Notes: generated by a model not told the origin, from the sequence alone. Numbered from the stretch's first letter, positions 11,700 through 23,154 are shown. The stretch: DNA of 64,000 nt from Camarhynchus parvulus (GCF_901933205.1 NW_022148941.1:1-64000); one strand, 5' to 3'. Numbers and translations: made by a program.

Positions 11700-12160
11700 T
11701 GGTGTGGGCATCGTGGCCATCATCATCATGGTCATCATGGGCATGGTCATCATGGTGATGGTCATGGTTATGATGGTCATCGTCATGGTCTTGGTCATCA
11801 TCATGGGCATGGTCATCATGGTCATTATGGGCATGGTCGTCATGGGCATGGTCATGATGGTCATCATCATGGTCTTGGTCATCATCATGGGCATGGTCAT
11901 CATGGTCATTATGGTCATGGTCGTCATGGTCATCATGGGCATGGTCATGATGGTCATCATCATGGTCTTGGTCATCATCATGGGCATGGTCATCATGGTC
12001 ATTATGGTCATGGTCGTCCATGGTCATCATGGGCATGGTCATGATGGTCATCATCATGGGCTTGGTCATCATCATGGGCATGGTCATCATGGTCATTATG
12101 GTCGTCATGGTCATCATGGGCAGTCATGGTCATCATCATGGTCATCACATGGGGAATTTG
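11700..12160. repeat. GGTCATCATGGGCATGGTCAT array
   Basis: Array of GGTCAT/CATGGG/CATCAT units directly upstream of the MYBPC2 exon acceptor (minus strand). One minus frame reads as His/Asp repeats and resembles histidine-rich Ca-binding proteins, but this is unit composition and not a domain. Confidence 0.9.
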
Positions 12161-15100
12161 GGTAACATGGAGATTTTAGGGGAAAATGGGGAAATTTTGG
12201 GGAAAATGGGGAATTTGGGGTGAAAAATGGGAAATTTGGAAATTTGGGTCAAAATGGGATTTTTAGGGGGTGGAAATGGGGAATTTTGGGAAAAATGGGA
12301 AATTTCGGGGTGAATTTTTGGGAGGATTTTGGGGGGATTTGGGGGAATTTTTGTGGGATTTTGGGGGATATTCTTTGGGATTTTTTGTGATTTTGGTGGG
12401 AGGATTTTTGGGGGGATTCTGGTGGGATTTTTGGAGGTTTTTTTTTCGGGGGGATTGTGTCTTTGGGGGATTTTTGAGATGATTTTTGTGGAATTTGGGG
12501 GATGAATTTTGGATTTGGGGAATTCTCCTTGGGGGATTTGGGAAATTTGGGGGAATTTTTGGGGAATTTGGGGGAAAATTTGAGAAATTGGGAAAAATGG
12601 GGAAGTTGGGGAGTATTTAGGAAAAAGTTTTGTGGGAGAAAAATGTGGGAAAAATTTGGGGAAATTGGGGGAAAATTTTGTGGAATAGGGGAATGAGGAA
12701 TTTTTTGGGGAATGAGGTTGGAATTTTGGGGGAATTTGGGAAAATGGAGAATTTTTGGGGGAATTTTGGGAGATTTTGGGGAATTTGGGGAAATTTGGAA
12801 ATAGGAAAATTGGGAAGTGTGGGGATTGGGGATTGTGGGAAGGTGGGGGATGGGGAGAAGGGAATTTTTGGGGAGATTTGGGGGATTTATGGAGGGATTT
12901 TGGAGGAACCTATGTGGGGATTGTGGGGGGAGGATTTGGGGAAATTGGGAAGATTTGAGAAAAAGATTTTGGGGAAATTTTGAGGAAAAACTTGGGGAGA
13001 TTTGGGGATATTTTTGGGGGATTTGGGGGGGGAATTTTTGGGGATTTTTGGGAATGATTTGGGGGAATTTTGGGAGGATTTTTGGGGATTTTGGGGGATT
13101 TGGCCCGGGATTTGGGGGGGATTTTTTGGGGAAATGGGGTGGGATTTTTGGGGGATTTTTGGGGATTTTTGGGGGGAAGATTTTGGGGGGTTTTTGGGGG
13201 ATTTTGGGGGGAGTTTTGGGGATTTTGTTGGGGGATTTGGGGGGAAAGTTTGGGGAAATTTTGGGGGGAATTTTTGGGGGATTTTTTGGAGAATTTTTGG
13301 GGAGATTTTTGGGGATTTTTGGGAATTTTGTGGAATTTTGGGGGGATTTTGGGAAAATTGGGGGAAAATGGATTTTGGGGAATTTTGGGGAATTTATGGG
13401 GGATTTGGGGGATTTTTGGGGAATTTTGGGGATTTTTTTGGGGAGTTTTTGGGGTAAATAAAAGGGGGGATTTGGGGGAAATTTGGGGGGAAAATTTTGT
13501 TGTGGAATTTTTGGGTCCTTTATGGGATTTTTGGGGATTTGGTGGAGGATTTTTGGGGATTTTTGGGAAAAATTTTGGGGATTTTTTGGGGAATTTTTGG
13601 GGAATTTTGGGAGGGATTTTTGGGGGAAACTTGGAAGGATTTTTGGAATTTTTGGGGTGGAGATTTTGGGGGTTTTTTGGGGGAAATTGTTGTGGAAAAT
13701 TGGGGAATTTTTGGGGGGAAATTTTGGGGGAATTTTGGGGAAATTTTGGGGGAATTTGGGGGAAATATGGGGGATTTTGGTGAATCTATGGGGATTTCAG
13801 GGGGATTTGGGGGAAATTTGGATGATTTCAGGAAAATCTGGGGAAATTTTGTGGGAAAATTTGGGGAAATTTGGGGAAAATTTTGGGGGCAATTTGGGGA
13901 AATTTTGGGGGGACTTTTGGGGAGATTTCAGGGAGGTTTTGGGGAATTTGGGGGAAATTTGGGGGAAATTCCGGGGATTGGGGGAAATTTTGGGGAAATT
14001 CGGGGGAAATTTAGGGATTTTGGGGAATTTGGATGATTTCAGGAAAATTTGGGGATTTTTGGGAAATTTTGTGGGAAAATCTGGGGGAATTTTGGGGGAA
14101 ATTTGGGGGAAATTTCAGGGGAAATTTTGGAGGAAATTTGGGGGAATTTTGGGGGATTTTGGGGGAAATTTGGATGATTTCAGGAAAATTTGGGGAAAAC
14201 TTGGGGATTTTTGGGGAAATTTTGGGGAAAATCTGGGGGAATTTGGGGGAAATTTTGGGGGGAATTTGGGGGAAAATTGGGGAATTTGGGGGAATTTTAG
14301 GAAAAGTTTTGTGCGAAAATCCGAGGGAATTTGGGGAAATTTGGGGAAAATTTTGTGGGAAAATCTGGGGGAATTTCAGGGAAATTTGGGGGGATTTGGG
14401 GGAGATTTTGGGGGAAATTTGGGGAAAAATTCGGAGAACATTTGGGGGAATTTTGGGGGAAATTTGGGGACATTTTTGGGAAATTTCAGGGACTTGAGGA
14501 AAATTTGGGGGAAAATTTGGGCGATTGTGGGGAAATTTTGTGGAATTTCAGGGGAATTTTGGGGGAAGTTTGGCGATTTTGAGGGGATTTGGGGGGAAAT
14601 TTTGGGGGAATTTTGGGGGAATTTTGTGGAGAAATTTGGGGGAATTTCAGGGAAATTTTGGAGAAAATTTGGGGAAAATTTGGGGAAAATGTTGGGGAAA
14701 TTTGGGGGAAATTTTGTCGGAAAATCTGGGGGGGATTTGGGGAAATTTCGGGGAAAATTTGGGGAAAATTTGGGGGAATTTCAGGGGAAATTTCGGGGAT
14801 TTTAGGCAAATTTGGGGGGAAATTTTGGGGAAATTCTGGGGGAAATTTTGTGGGAAAATCTGGGGGAATTTCAGGGAAATTTGGGGGATTTGAGGAGATT
14901 TTGGGGGAAAATTTGGGGGATTTTGGGGAGGTTTTGGGGCATTTGGGGAAAATTGGGGGAAATTTCGGGGGAAAATTTGGGAAAAAATTTGGGGAAAATT
15001 TTGGAGATTTTGGGAAAATTTGGGCGATTTGGGGGAAAATTTGGATGATTTTGGGGAAATTTTGGGGGAAATTTGGGGATTTTGGGGGAATTTTGGGGGA

Positions 15101-16175
15101 TTTGAGTGGATTTGGGGGAAATTTGGGGGGAAATTTGGGGAAATTTCGGGGAAATTTTGGGGGAATTTTGGGGAGATTTCGGGGAATTTGGGGGGAAATT
15201 TTGGGGGATTTGGGGGAAATTTGGGGAAAATTTGGGGAAAATTTTGGGGAAAATCGGGGAGATTTCAGGGGAAATTTGGGGAATTTTGGGGGAAATTTGG
15301 GGGATTTGGGGTTTTTTGGGGGGATTTGAGGGAAAATTGTAGAAAATTCAGGAAAACTTGGGGCATTTTAGGGGGATTTGGGGATTTTTGGGGGAAATTT
15401 GGGGGATTTCGGGGGGAATTTTTGGGTAGATTTGGGGGAATTTTGTAGTATTTTTGGGGAATTCGGGAAATTTTGGGGTTTTTTTTTAATTTTGGGGATT
15501 TTTGGGGATTTGGGGGAACTTTGTGGGAATTTTGGGAGGATTTGGGGATCTGGGGGGATTTTTTTTATTTTTGGGGGGTTTTTGGGGAATTTTTTGGGGT
15601 GGATTTTAGGGGATTTTGGGGGGAATTTTGGGAGGATTTTTGGGGATTTTTAAAAGATTTTGGGGAGGGATTTTTGGGGATTTGTTTGTACTTTGGGATT
15701 TTTTTGGGAATTTGGGGCTTTTTTTTTTTATTTTGGGATTTTTTTGGGGAGATGATTTTTGGGGTGATTTTTGGGATTTTTTGGGGTGATTTTGGGGATT
15801 TTTTTGGGATTTTTCTGGGTGATTTTTGGGATTTTTTGGGGATTTTTGGGGGGATTTTTGGGGGGATTTTTGGGATTTTTTGGGGATTTTTGGGGTGATT
15901 TTTGGGATTTTTTTGGGGATTTTTTTGGGGATTTTTTTTTGGGGTGATTTTTGGGATTTTTTGGGGATTTTTTGGGGATTTTTTTGGGGTGCTTTTTGGG
16001 ATTTTTTGGGGATTTTTTGGGGATTTTTTGGGGTGATTTTTGGGGTTTTTTGGGGATTTTTTGGGGTGATTTTTGGGATTTTTTGGGGATATTTTTGGGG
16101 ATTTTTTGGGGTGATTTTTGGGGATTTTTGGGGATTTTTTGGGGATTTTTTGGGGTGATTTTTGGGGGTTTTGGG
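12160..16175. repeat. GGGGAAATTTT / GGGGATTTTT G-rich array
   Basis: Four kilobases of G-runs separated by A/T. 12.2-15.4 kb is dominated by GGGGAAATTTT. 15.4-16.17 kb is dominated by GGGGATTTTTTGGGG and GGGGTGATTTTTGGG. Runs of four or more G recur every 5-12 bases, so quadruplex formation is plausible. The part after about 14,360 is paralogous to 1-1,440. No exon was seen on either strand. Confidence 0.85.
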
Positions 16176-16181
16176 TCTCAC

Positions 16182-16244
16182 CTCCTCCCCGGGCGGGTCC
16201 CAGTTCCTCTCCAGGGGTTCCCATTGCAGCACCAGGTCCTGGGG
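16182..16244 (-). CDS. TBC1D17: TBC1D17-like coding exon 3
   Basis: 63 bp (21 codons) between acceptor TTTCACAG and donor GTGAGA (16,176-16,181). It encodes PQDLVLQWEPLERNWDPP and then GEE. The ACCAGTA array runs to within a few bases of the acceptor. Confidence 0.5.
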
Positions 16245-19200
16245 CTGTGAAACCAGTACGGACCAGTATAGACCAGTATAAACCAGTATGGACCAGTACA
16301 GACCAGTACAGACCAGTATAAACCAGTATGGACCACTATGGACCAGTACAGACCAGTATGGACCAGTATAGACCAGTATGGACCACTATGGACCAGTACA
16401 GACCAGTATAAACCAGTATGGACCACTATGGACCAGTACAGACCAGTATGGACCAGTATGGACCAGTACAGACCAGTATAGACCAGTGTAAACCAGTATG
16501 GACCACTATGGACCAGTACAGACCAGTATAAACCAGTATGGACCAGTATAAACCAGTACGGACCAGTACAGACCAGTATAAACCAGTATGGACCAGTACG
16601 GACCAGTGGTTACCCTTCCCAATCCCATCCCAGTCCCTCCCAGTATAACCCAGTATCCCCAGTCCCCCTTTAACCCCTCCCAGTCCCTCCCAGTTTGGTT
16701 CCCAGTCCCTCCCAGTCCCTCCCAGTTTGGTTCCCAGTCCCTCCCAGTCCCTCCCAGTATCCCCAGTTTGGTTCCAAATCCCCTCCCAGTCTGGCTCCCA
16801 GTCCCTCCCAGTTTGTCCCAGTATAACCCAGTCCCTCCCAGTCCCTCCCAGTTTGGTTCCCAGCCCATCCCAGTATATCCCAGCATCCCTGGTTTGGTTC
16901 CCAGTATGACCCAGTCCATCCCAGTCCCTCCCAGTATCCCCAGTTTGGTTCCCAGTCCCTCCCAGTTTATCCCAGTATAACCCAGTCCCTCCCAGTTTGG
17001 TTCCCAGTCCCTCCCAGTCCCTCCCAGTCCCTCCCAGTCCCTCCCAGTCCCTCCCAGTCCATCCCAGTCCCTCGCAGTCCCTCCCAGTATCCCCAGTTTG
17101 ATCCCAGTCCCTCCCAGTCCCTCCCAGTCCATCCCAGTCCATCCCAGTTCCCTCCCAGTCCCTCCCAGTCCCTCCCAGTTTATCCCAGTCCATCCCAGTC
17201 CCTCCCAGTCCCTCCCAGTCCCTCCCAGTCCCTCCCAGTCCGTCCCAGTCCATCCCAGTATCCCCAGTTTGATCCCAGTCCCTCCCAGTCCATCCCAGTT
17301 CCCTCCCAGTTCCCTCCCAGTCCATCCCAGTTTGATCCCAGTCCCTCCCAGTCCCTCCCAGTCCGTGCCTCACCCGCTGCCACACCCGCAGCTGCCCCCG
17401 CAGGAGCCCCTCGGGGACGGACGGAGGGACGGACAGAGGGACAGAGACCCCGGGCAGGGACAGCAGCACCTGGGACGGGGACAGGGGACACTGTCAGTGT
17501 CACCAGTGTCACCAGTGTCACTGTCACTATCACAGTGTTACTGTCACTGTCATGTCACATGTCATTCCTGTCACTGTCATTGTGTCATTGTCACATTGTG
17601 TCACTGTCACTGTCACTGTCACATTGTGTCACTGTCCCTGTCACATTGTGTCACTGTCACTGTCCCTGTCACTGTCAGTGTCACTGTCACCAGAGTGTCA
17701 CTGTCACTGTCCTATTGTGTCACTGTCGCTGCCACTGTCATTGTCATTGTCACCACAGTGTTACTGTCACTGTCACTGTCACTGTCACTCTCACATTGTA
17801 TCACTGTCACTGTCACCACAGTGTCACTGTCCCTGTCAGTGTCACTGTCACTGTCACTGTCACCACAGTGCCACTGTCACATTGTGTCACTGTCGCTGCC
17901 ACTGTCATTGTCATTGTCACATTGTGTCACTTTCATTGTCACCAAAGTGTCACTGTCACTGTCACTGTCAGTGTCACTGTCACTGTCACCAGTGTCACCC
18001 AGGGACAGAAGGACAGACAGAGGGACAGAGACCCCGGGCAGGGACAGCAGCACCTGGGACGGGGACAGGGGACACTGTCAGTGTCACCAGTGTCACCGCA
18101 GTGTCACTGTCACTGTCACCACACTGTCACTGACACTGTCACTGTCACTGCCATTGTCACTGTCACTGTCCCATTGTGTCACTGTCCCTGTCACTGTCAC
18201 TGTCACCACTGTGTCACTGTCACTGTCACTGTCACCACTGTGTTACTGTCACTGTCACTGTCACTGTTACTGTCACTGTCACTGTCCCATTGTGTCACTG
18301 TCACTGTCACTGTCACCACTGTGTCAGTGTCCCTGTCACTGTCACTGTCACTGTCACTGTCGCTGTCACTGTCACCAGTGTCACCCAGGGACAGAGACCC
18401 CGGGCAGGGACAGCAGCACCTGGGACGGGGACAGGGGACACTGTCAGTGTCACCAGTGTCACCGCAGTGTCACTGTCACTGTCACTGTCACTGTCAGTGT
18501 CACCAGTGTCACCGCAGTGTCACCCAGGGGTCACCAAAACTGTCACCAGTGTCACTGAGGGGTCACCAAGGGGTCACCGCTGTGTCGTTATCACTGTTGT
18601 GCCACTGTCACCATCGTGTCACTGTCACCATTGTCACCTAGGGGCTCACTGTCACTGTCACCATCGTGTCATTGTCACCAGTGTCACCTAGGGCTCACTG
18701 TCACTGTCACCAAGGGGTCACCAGTGTCACCCAGGCGTCACCCAGGGGTCACTGTCACCATCGTGTCATTGTCACCAAGGGGTCACTGTCACTGTCACCA
18801 TCGTGTCATTGTCACCAGTGTCACCAAGGGCTCACTGTCACTGTCACCATCGTGTCATTGTCACCATTGTCACCCAGGGTCACTGTCACTGTCACCATCG
18901 TGTCATTGTCACCAAGGGGTCACTGTCACTGTCACCATCGTGTCATTGTCACCAAGGGGTCACTGTCACCATTGCCACCCTTGTGTCATCACCGTGTCAC
19001 TGTCACTGTCACCCAGGGGTCACCATCGTGTCATTGTCATCATTGTCACCCAGGGGTCACCCAGGGGTCACCAAGGGTCACTGTCATTGTCACCATTGTG
19101 TCACTGTCACTGTCACTGTCACTGCCACCACTGTGTCACTGTCACTGTGTCACTGTCACTGTCACCACCATGTCCCTGTCCCTGTCCCTGTCCCTGTCAC

Positions 19201-19573
19201 TGTCACCACTGTGTCACTGTCACCGTGTCACTGTCACCATGTCCCTGTCCCTGTCCCTGTCACCATGTCCCTGTCACTGTCACCGTGTCCCTGTCACCAT
19301 CACCTGTCCCCTGTCCCCGTCCCCTCCCCCCAGCGCGGTGTCACCCCGGGTGGGACAACCTGTCTCTGGGGCGGAATTTTGGGGTCCCCAGAGGAATTTT
19401 GGGGTCCCCGGAGGAATTTTGGGGGTCCCGAGAGGAATTTTGGGATCCCGGGGGGGGTTTTGAGGGTCCCGGAGCGGATTTTGGGGGTCCCGAGGAGTTT
19501 TTTGGGGTTTTGGGGCATTTTGGGGCATGTGGGGGAGGGGAGGCCTCACCCTCCCTCCCGCCGCCTCCTCCAT
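16182..19573 (-). CDS. TBC1D17: TBC1D17-like RabGAP, N-terminal three coding exons
   Basis: Exons 19,573-19,550, 17,469-17,374 and 16,244-16,182 join in phase 0 and encode 61 residues. The product starts MEEAAGGR, includes GLLRGQLRVWQR across the end of exon 2, and continues PQDLVLQWEPLE in exon 3. This resembles the N-terminal PH-like region of TBC1D17/TBC1D15, where a GVIRV-type strand is followed by a DVLLHWAPVE-type strand (recalled from the family). TBC1D17 is a TBC-domain GTPase-activating protein acting on Rab GTPases in endosome and autophagy traffic. The catalytic TBC domain is not in this window. No further exon is visible to the left, where arrays and then the MYBPC2 exon follow. 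The assignment rests on a short, diverged stretch. Confidence 0.5.
16245..16610. repeat. ACCAGTATGG / ACCAGTACA array
   Basis: About 10-bp units. On the gene's strand they read TACTGGTCTGTACTGG and supply the sequence just upstream of the exon 3 acceptor. Confidence 0.9.
16610..17367. repeat. CCCTCCCAGT decamer array
   Basis: Units CCCTCCCAGT with CCCAGTTTGGTT variants fill the rest of intron 2 of the TBC1D17-like gene, up to the exon 2 donor. Confidence 0.9.
17374..17469 (-). CDS. TBC1D17: TBC1D17-like coding exon 2
   Basis: 96 bp (32 codons). Acceptor CCCGTCCCAG, donor GTGAGG at 17,368-17,373, phase 0 at both ends. The first half encodes a Ser/Pro/Val-rich stretch from a CTGTCC-like run, which suggests repeat invasion of the exon itself. 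The second half encodes PEGLLRGQLRVWQR. Confidence 0.5.
17480..19330. repeat. CACTGT array with two echoes of exon 2
   Basis: TCACTG hexamer array filling intron 1. Two embedded copies of the exon 2 acceptor edge lie at about 18,001-18,075 and 18,385-18,440. On the minus strand each reads CCCCGTCCCAG then GTGCTGCTGTCCCTGCCC, the same as the true junction at 17,469. From about 18,550 the units become GTGTCACCAAGGGGTCACC-like. Confidence 0.85.
19370..19520. repeat. GGAATTTTGGGGTCCC array
   Basis: Short array immediately downstream (minus strand) of the exon 1 donor. Confidence 0.8.
19550..19573 (-). CDS. TBC1D17: TBC1D17-like coding exon 1 (MEEAAGGR)
   Basis: ATG at 19,573, eight codons, donor GTGAGG at 19,544-19,549, phase 0. 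The start was chosen because it follows a CpG-rich CCAAT/ETS promoter and splices in frame to exon 2. Confidence 0.55.
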
Positions 19574-19870
19574 GGCCGCTCAACCGCTTCCGCCCGCCTG
19601 GCCACGCCCACTTCCGGTTCCGCGCCAGCCTCACCGACCAATCAGAGCCGCGGGGTCGCGCCTCTCGATGCAGAAGCCACGCCTATTCCGGCGCGTTAAG
19701 CCACGCCCACTCACCCGACTAACCAATGAGAATCGCAGGACACATAAACGACGGCAAATTTTAGCCACGCCCCAACCCTAGCGGCGCTGCCATTGGTTGT
19801 TTCCCGATTAAGCCCCGCCCATTCAGCGCCGTGACCCCGCCTTTTCCGCCGCCGCCATCTTGGGGCGGCC
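19574..19870 (-). promoter_or_regulatory. CpG-rich CCAAT/ETS/YY1-like promoter of the TBC1D17-like gene
   Basis: Contains CCAAT at 19,638-19,642 and 19,723-19,727, ATTGG at 19,792-19,796, an ETS-like ACTTCCGG at 19,611-19,618, several CCACGCCC/GGGCGTGG Sp/KLF-type boxes, and a GCCGCCATCTTGG YY1-type element near 19,851-19,863. No TATA box is evident. It is the only CpG-dense stretch in 11.7-22.6 kb and sits directly upstream of the exon 1 ATG. Confidence 0.6.
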
Positions 19871-19879
19871 CCGGGGCCG

Positions 19880-22620
19880 AAATTTCCTTTTCTAACCCCA
19901 AAATTTCCTTTTTTAACCCCAAAATTCCCTTTTCTAACCCAAAATTTTCCCTTTTTTAACCCCAAATTTCGCTTTTTTAACCCCAAAATTCCCTTTTTTG
20001 ACCCCAAAATTCCCTTTTCTATCCCCAATTTCCCTTTTCTAACCCCAAATTTCCTTTTTTACCCCCAAAATTCCCTTTTCTATCCCCAATTTCCCTTTTT
20101 TAACCCCAAATTTCCCTTTTTTACCCCCAAAATTTCCTCGGGACCCCCCAAAAATCCTCCCCGGGACCCCCAAATTTCCCGATTTTAACCTTAAATTCCT
20201 CTTTTTCACCCCCGAAATTCCCTTTTTTCTCCCCAAATCCCCGCGCGATCCCCTCGGGACCCCCCACATTTTCCCCAAATTTCCCCCAAATTCCCCCAAA
20301 TTTTCCCAAATCCCCCCCAAATTCCCCCTGAATTTTCCCCCCAAAACCCCCAAAAAATCCCCCAAAATTCCCCAATTTTCCCCCCAAAATTCTCAAATTT
20401 CTCCCCAAATTTTCCCTAAAAAATCCCCCAATTTTTTCCCAAAATCCTCGAATTTCCCCCCAAATTTTTCCCCCCGTAATCCTCCAAATTTTCCCCCCAA
20501 ATCCTCAAATTTCTCCCCCAAAATCCCCCAAATTTTCCCCTAAAAAATCCCCAATCCCCCAAATTTTCCCCAAATCCCTCATTTCTCCCCAAAAACCCAA
20601 ATTTTCCCTAAAAAATCCCCAATAATCCCCCCAATTTTTCCCCCAAAATCCTCAAATTTCTCCCCAAATTTTTCCCAAAAACCCCCAAATTTTCCCCTAA
20701 AACCCCAATAATCCCCCAAATTTTCCCCCAAAATCCTCAAATTTCTCCCCAAATTTTCCCCAAAAGTCCCCCCAAATTTTCCCCTAAAAATCCCCAATAA
20801 TTCCCCAATTTTTTTCCCAAAATCCTCGATTTTCCCCCCAAATTTTTCCCCAATAATCCCCAATCCCCCCCCCAAGACCCCCCAAATTTCCCCCCAAAAA
20901 ATCCCCAAAAATCCCCACATTTTTCCCCAAAACTCCCCCATTTTTTTTCCCCAAATCCCCCCAGGACCCCTCAGATTTTCCCCTAAAAAATCCCCAAAAA
21001 TCCCCCAAATTTTTCCCCAAAAATCCCCAATAATTCCCCAAATGTTTCCCCAAAATTCCCCAAATTTTCCACTAAAAATCCACAAAAATCGCCCAAATTT
21101 TTCCCAAATTGGGGTTTTTTCCCCAAAAATTTGAGGGTTTTTTTTCCAAAAATTTGTTTTTGTTTTTTTTTTCCAAAAATTCGAGATGTTCACCCCAAAA
21201 TTTGGGGTTTTTTTCCCAAAAATTTGGGGTTTTTTTCCCCTAAAATTTGAGATTTTCGCCCCAAAATTTGGGGGTTTTTCCGCAAAATTTGGGGCTTTTT
21301 TTCCCCTAAACTTTGGGGTTTTTTCCCCTAACATTTGAGATTTTCACCCCAAAAATTTGAGATTTTCGCCCCAAAATTTGGGGTTTTTTTCCAAAAATTT
21401 GGGGTTTTTTCCCCAAAATTTTGGGGTTTTTTTCCCAAAAATTTTGGGTTTTTTTTCCCAAAAATTGTGGGGTTTTTTCCCTAAAATTTGAGATTTTCCC
21501 CCCAAAAATTGGAGATTTTCGCCCCAAAATTTGGGGTTTTCTCCCCCTAAAATTTGGGGTTTTTTTTTCCCAAAAATTCGAGATTTTCACCCCAAAATTT
21601 GGGGTTTTTTTTCAAAAATTTTGGGGTTTTTTCCCCCAAAATTTGGGGTTTTTTTCCCAAAAATTTTGGGTTTTTTTCTCCTAAAATTTGAGATTTTCCC
21701 CCCAAAAATTGGAGACTTTCGCCCCAAAATTTGGGGTTTTTTTCCCCCCAAATTTGGGGGTTTTCTCGCCCTAAAATTTGGGGGTTTTTTTTCCCAAAAA
21801 TTCGAGATTTTCACCCCAAAATTTGGGGTTTTTTTTCAAAAATTTGGGGTTTTTTTCCCCAAAAATTTTGGGGTTTTTCCCCCAAAATTTGGGGTTTTTT
21901 TCCCAAAAATTTGGGGCTTTTTTCCCAAAAATTTTGGGTTTTTTTCTCCTAAAATTTGAGATTTTCACCCCAAAAATTTGAGACTTTGGCCCCAAAATTT
22001 GGGTTTTTTTTCCCCCCAAAATTTGGGAGTTTTTTTCCCTAAAATTTGGGGGATTTTTTCCCTAAAATTTGAGATTTTCAGCCCAAAATTTGAGGGTTTT
22101 TTCCCAAAAATTTGGGGTTTTTTTCCCTAAAATTTGGGTTTTTTTTTCCCAAAAATTTGGGGGTTTTTCCCTAAAATTTGAGATTTTCACCCCAAAATTT
22201 GGGATTTTTCCCCGAAAATTTGGGGGTTTCAACCCTTGAGGTTCCCCAGAAGTTCAATGGGGGAGGGGAGACCCCAAAATTTGGGGGTTTTTCCCAAAAA
22301 TTTGAGATTTTCACCCCACAATTTGGGTGTTTTTCCCCAAAAATGTTGGGCTTTTTTTCCCAAAAATTCGGGGGTTTTTTCCTCTAAAATTTGAGATTTT
22401 CACCCCAAAATTTGGGGTTTTTTTCCCTAAAATTTGGGGCTTTTTTTTCCCCAAAAATTCGAGATTTTCACCCCAAAATTTGGGGTTTTTTCCCCTAAAA
22501 TTTGGGGGTTTCAACCCTTGGGGTTCCCCAAAAGCTCAATGGGGGAGGGGAGACCCCAAAATTTGGGGTTTTTTTTCCTAAAATTTCGAGACTTTCACCC
22601 CAAAATTTGGGGGTTTTTCC
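19880..22620. repeat. C-rich then palindromic CCCCAAAATTTGGGG array
   Basis: 19.9-20.3 kb has units CCCTTTTTTAACCCCAAAA. 20.3-21.1 kb has CCCCAAATTTTTCCCC. 21.1-22.6 kb has near-palindromes such as CCCCAAAATTTGGGGTTTT. Two 50-bp islands (about 22,230-22,280 and 22,510-22,560) share GGTTCCCCA and CTCAATGGGGGAGGGG. No exon was seen. Confidence 0.85.
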
Positions 22621-22639
22621 CCAAAATTTGGGGGTTGCC

Positions 22640-23060
22640 CCTCCCCCCACCAAGTGTCACATTTTGGGGCGGGTCCCGCCCCTCCCCCTCCCCCCCAAAA
22701 ATTTTGGGGACCCCTCCCCCCAAAAATGGGGGGCGTGGCCTTAAACAGGGGGCGGAGCCACCCCAATTTTGATTGACAGCTCCGGATTTGGTGCTCCCCC
22801 CCCCTTTTGTAGCAGATTTGGGCGTGGCCTTTTCGAAGCCCCGCCCACTTTATATTTGTCCAAAGCTGATTAGGCGACGCCCGCCGAGGCCACGCCCACT
22901 TCGCCAATAAAGCGACGTTCGCGTTCTGAGCGCTGATTGGTTGGGCTGGAGGAGGGGGGGCGGGGCTTGACCGCCTTAAAGCGGCAACGCGCAGGTGGGG
23001 CCCACAAAGGGGCGGGGCGGGGGGAATTAAAAGGGCAACAAAGCCCCAAAATTTGGATTT
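22640..23060. promoter_or_regulatory. Orphan CpG patch with GC boxes, CCAAT boxes and a TATAAA on the minus strand
   Basis: A non-repetitive patch between arrays. It contains GGGCGTGGCC, CCGCCC, ATTGG near 22,946, CCAAT near 22,904, and on the minus strand ATATAAAGTGGGCGGGGC near 22,836-22,856. It looks like a promoter, but no first exon can be assigned on either side. It lies between the NOSIP poly(A) signal and the TBC1D17-like gene, so it could be a distal promoter or a remnant of a lost neighbour. Confidence 0.35.
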
Positions 23061-23147
23061 TTTTGGTTTTTGGTTTTTTGGGCGGAGCCTCAAAATATTT
23101 TGGGGGGTTCAAAGAACGGAAAGAAATTAATTTTGGGGTGAAATAAA

Positions 23148-23153
23148 TTTATT
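23148..23153 (-). terminator. NOSIP: NOSIP polyadenylation signal AATAAA
   Basis: The minus strand reads CCCCAAATAAATTTATTTC. This is about 490 nt past the NOSIP stop and is the first canonical AATAAA in that direction. The site is palindromic and also reads AATAAA on the plus strand. Confidence 0.6.
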
Positions 23154-23154
23154 T

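Larger units (their letters stand above)
14360..22010. repeat. Right copy of the segmental duplication
   Basis: Partner of the block at 1-7,690. It carries intact splice sites and a full promoter for the TBC1D17-like 5' end, so it looks like the functional or better-assembled copy. Confidence 0.75.

Noticed and set aside
11500..12117. His/Asp-rich minus-strand frame resembling a histidine-rich calcium-binding protein
   Set aside because: The His/Asp part is the GGTCAT array in one frame. Only the end is the MYBPC2 exon.
15400..16175. Ciliate-type telomere (TTTTGGGG)
   Set aside because: Units are irregular, internal, flanked by vertebrate exons, and unlike the vertebrate TTAGGG repeat. Treated as G-rich minisatellite.
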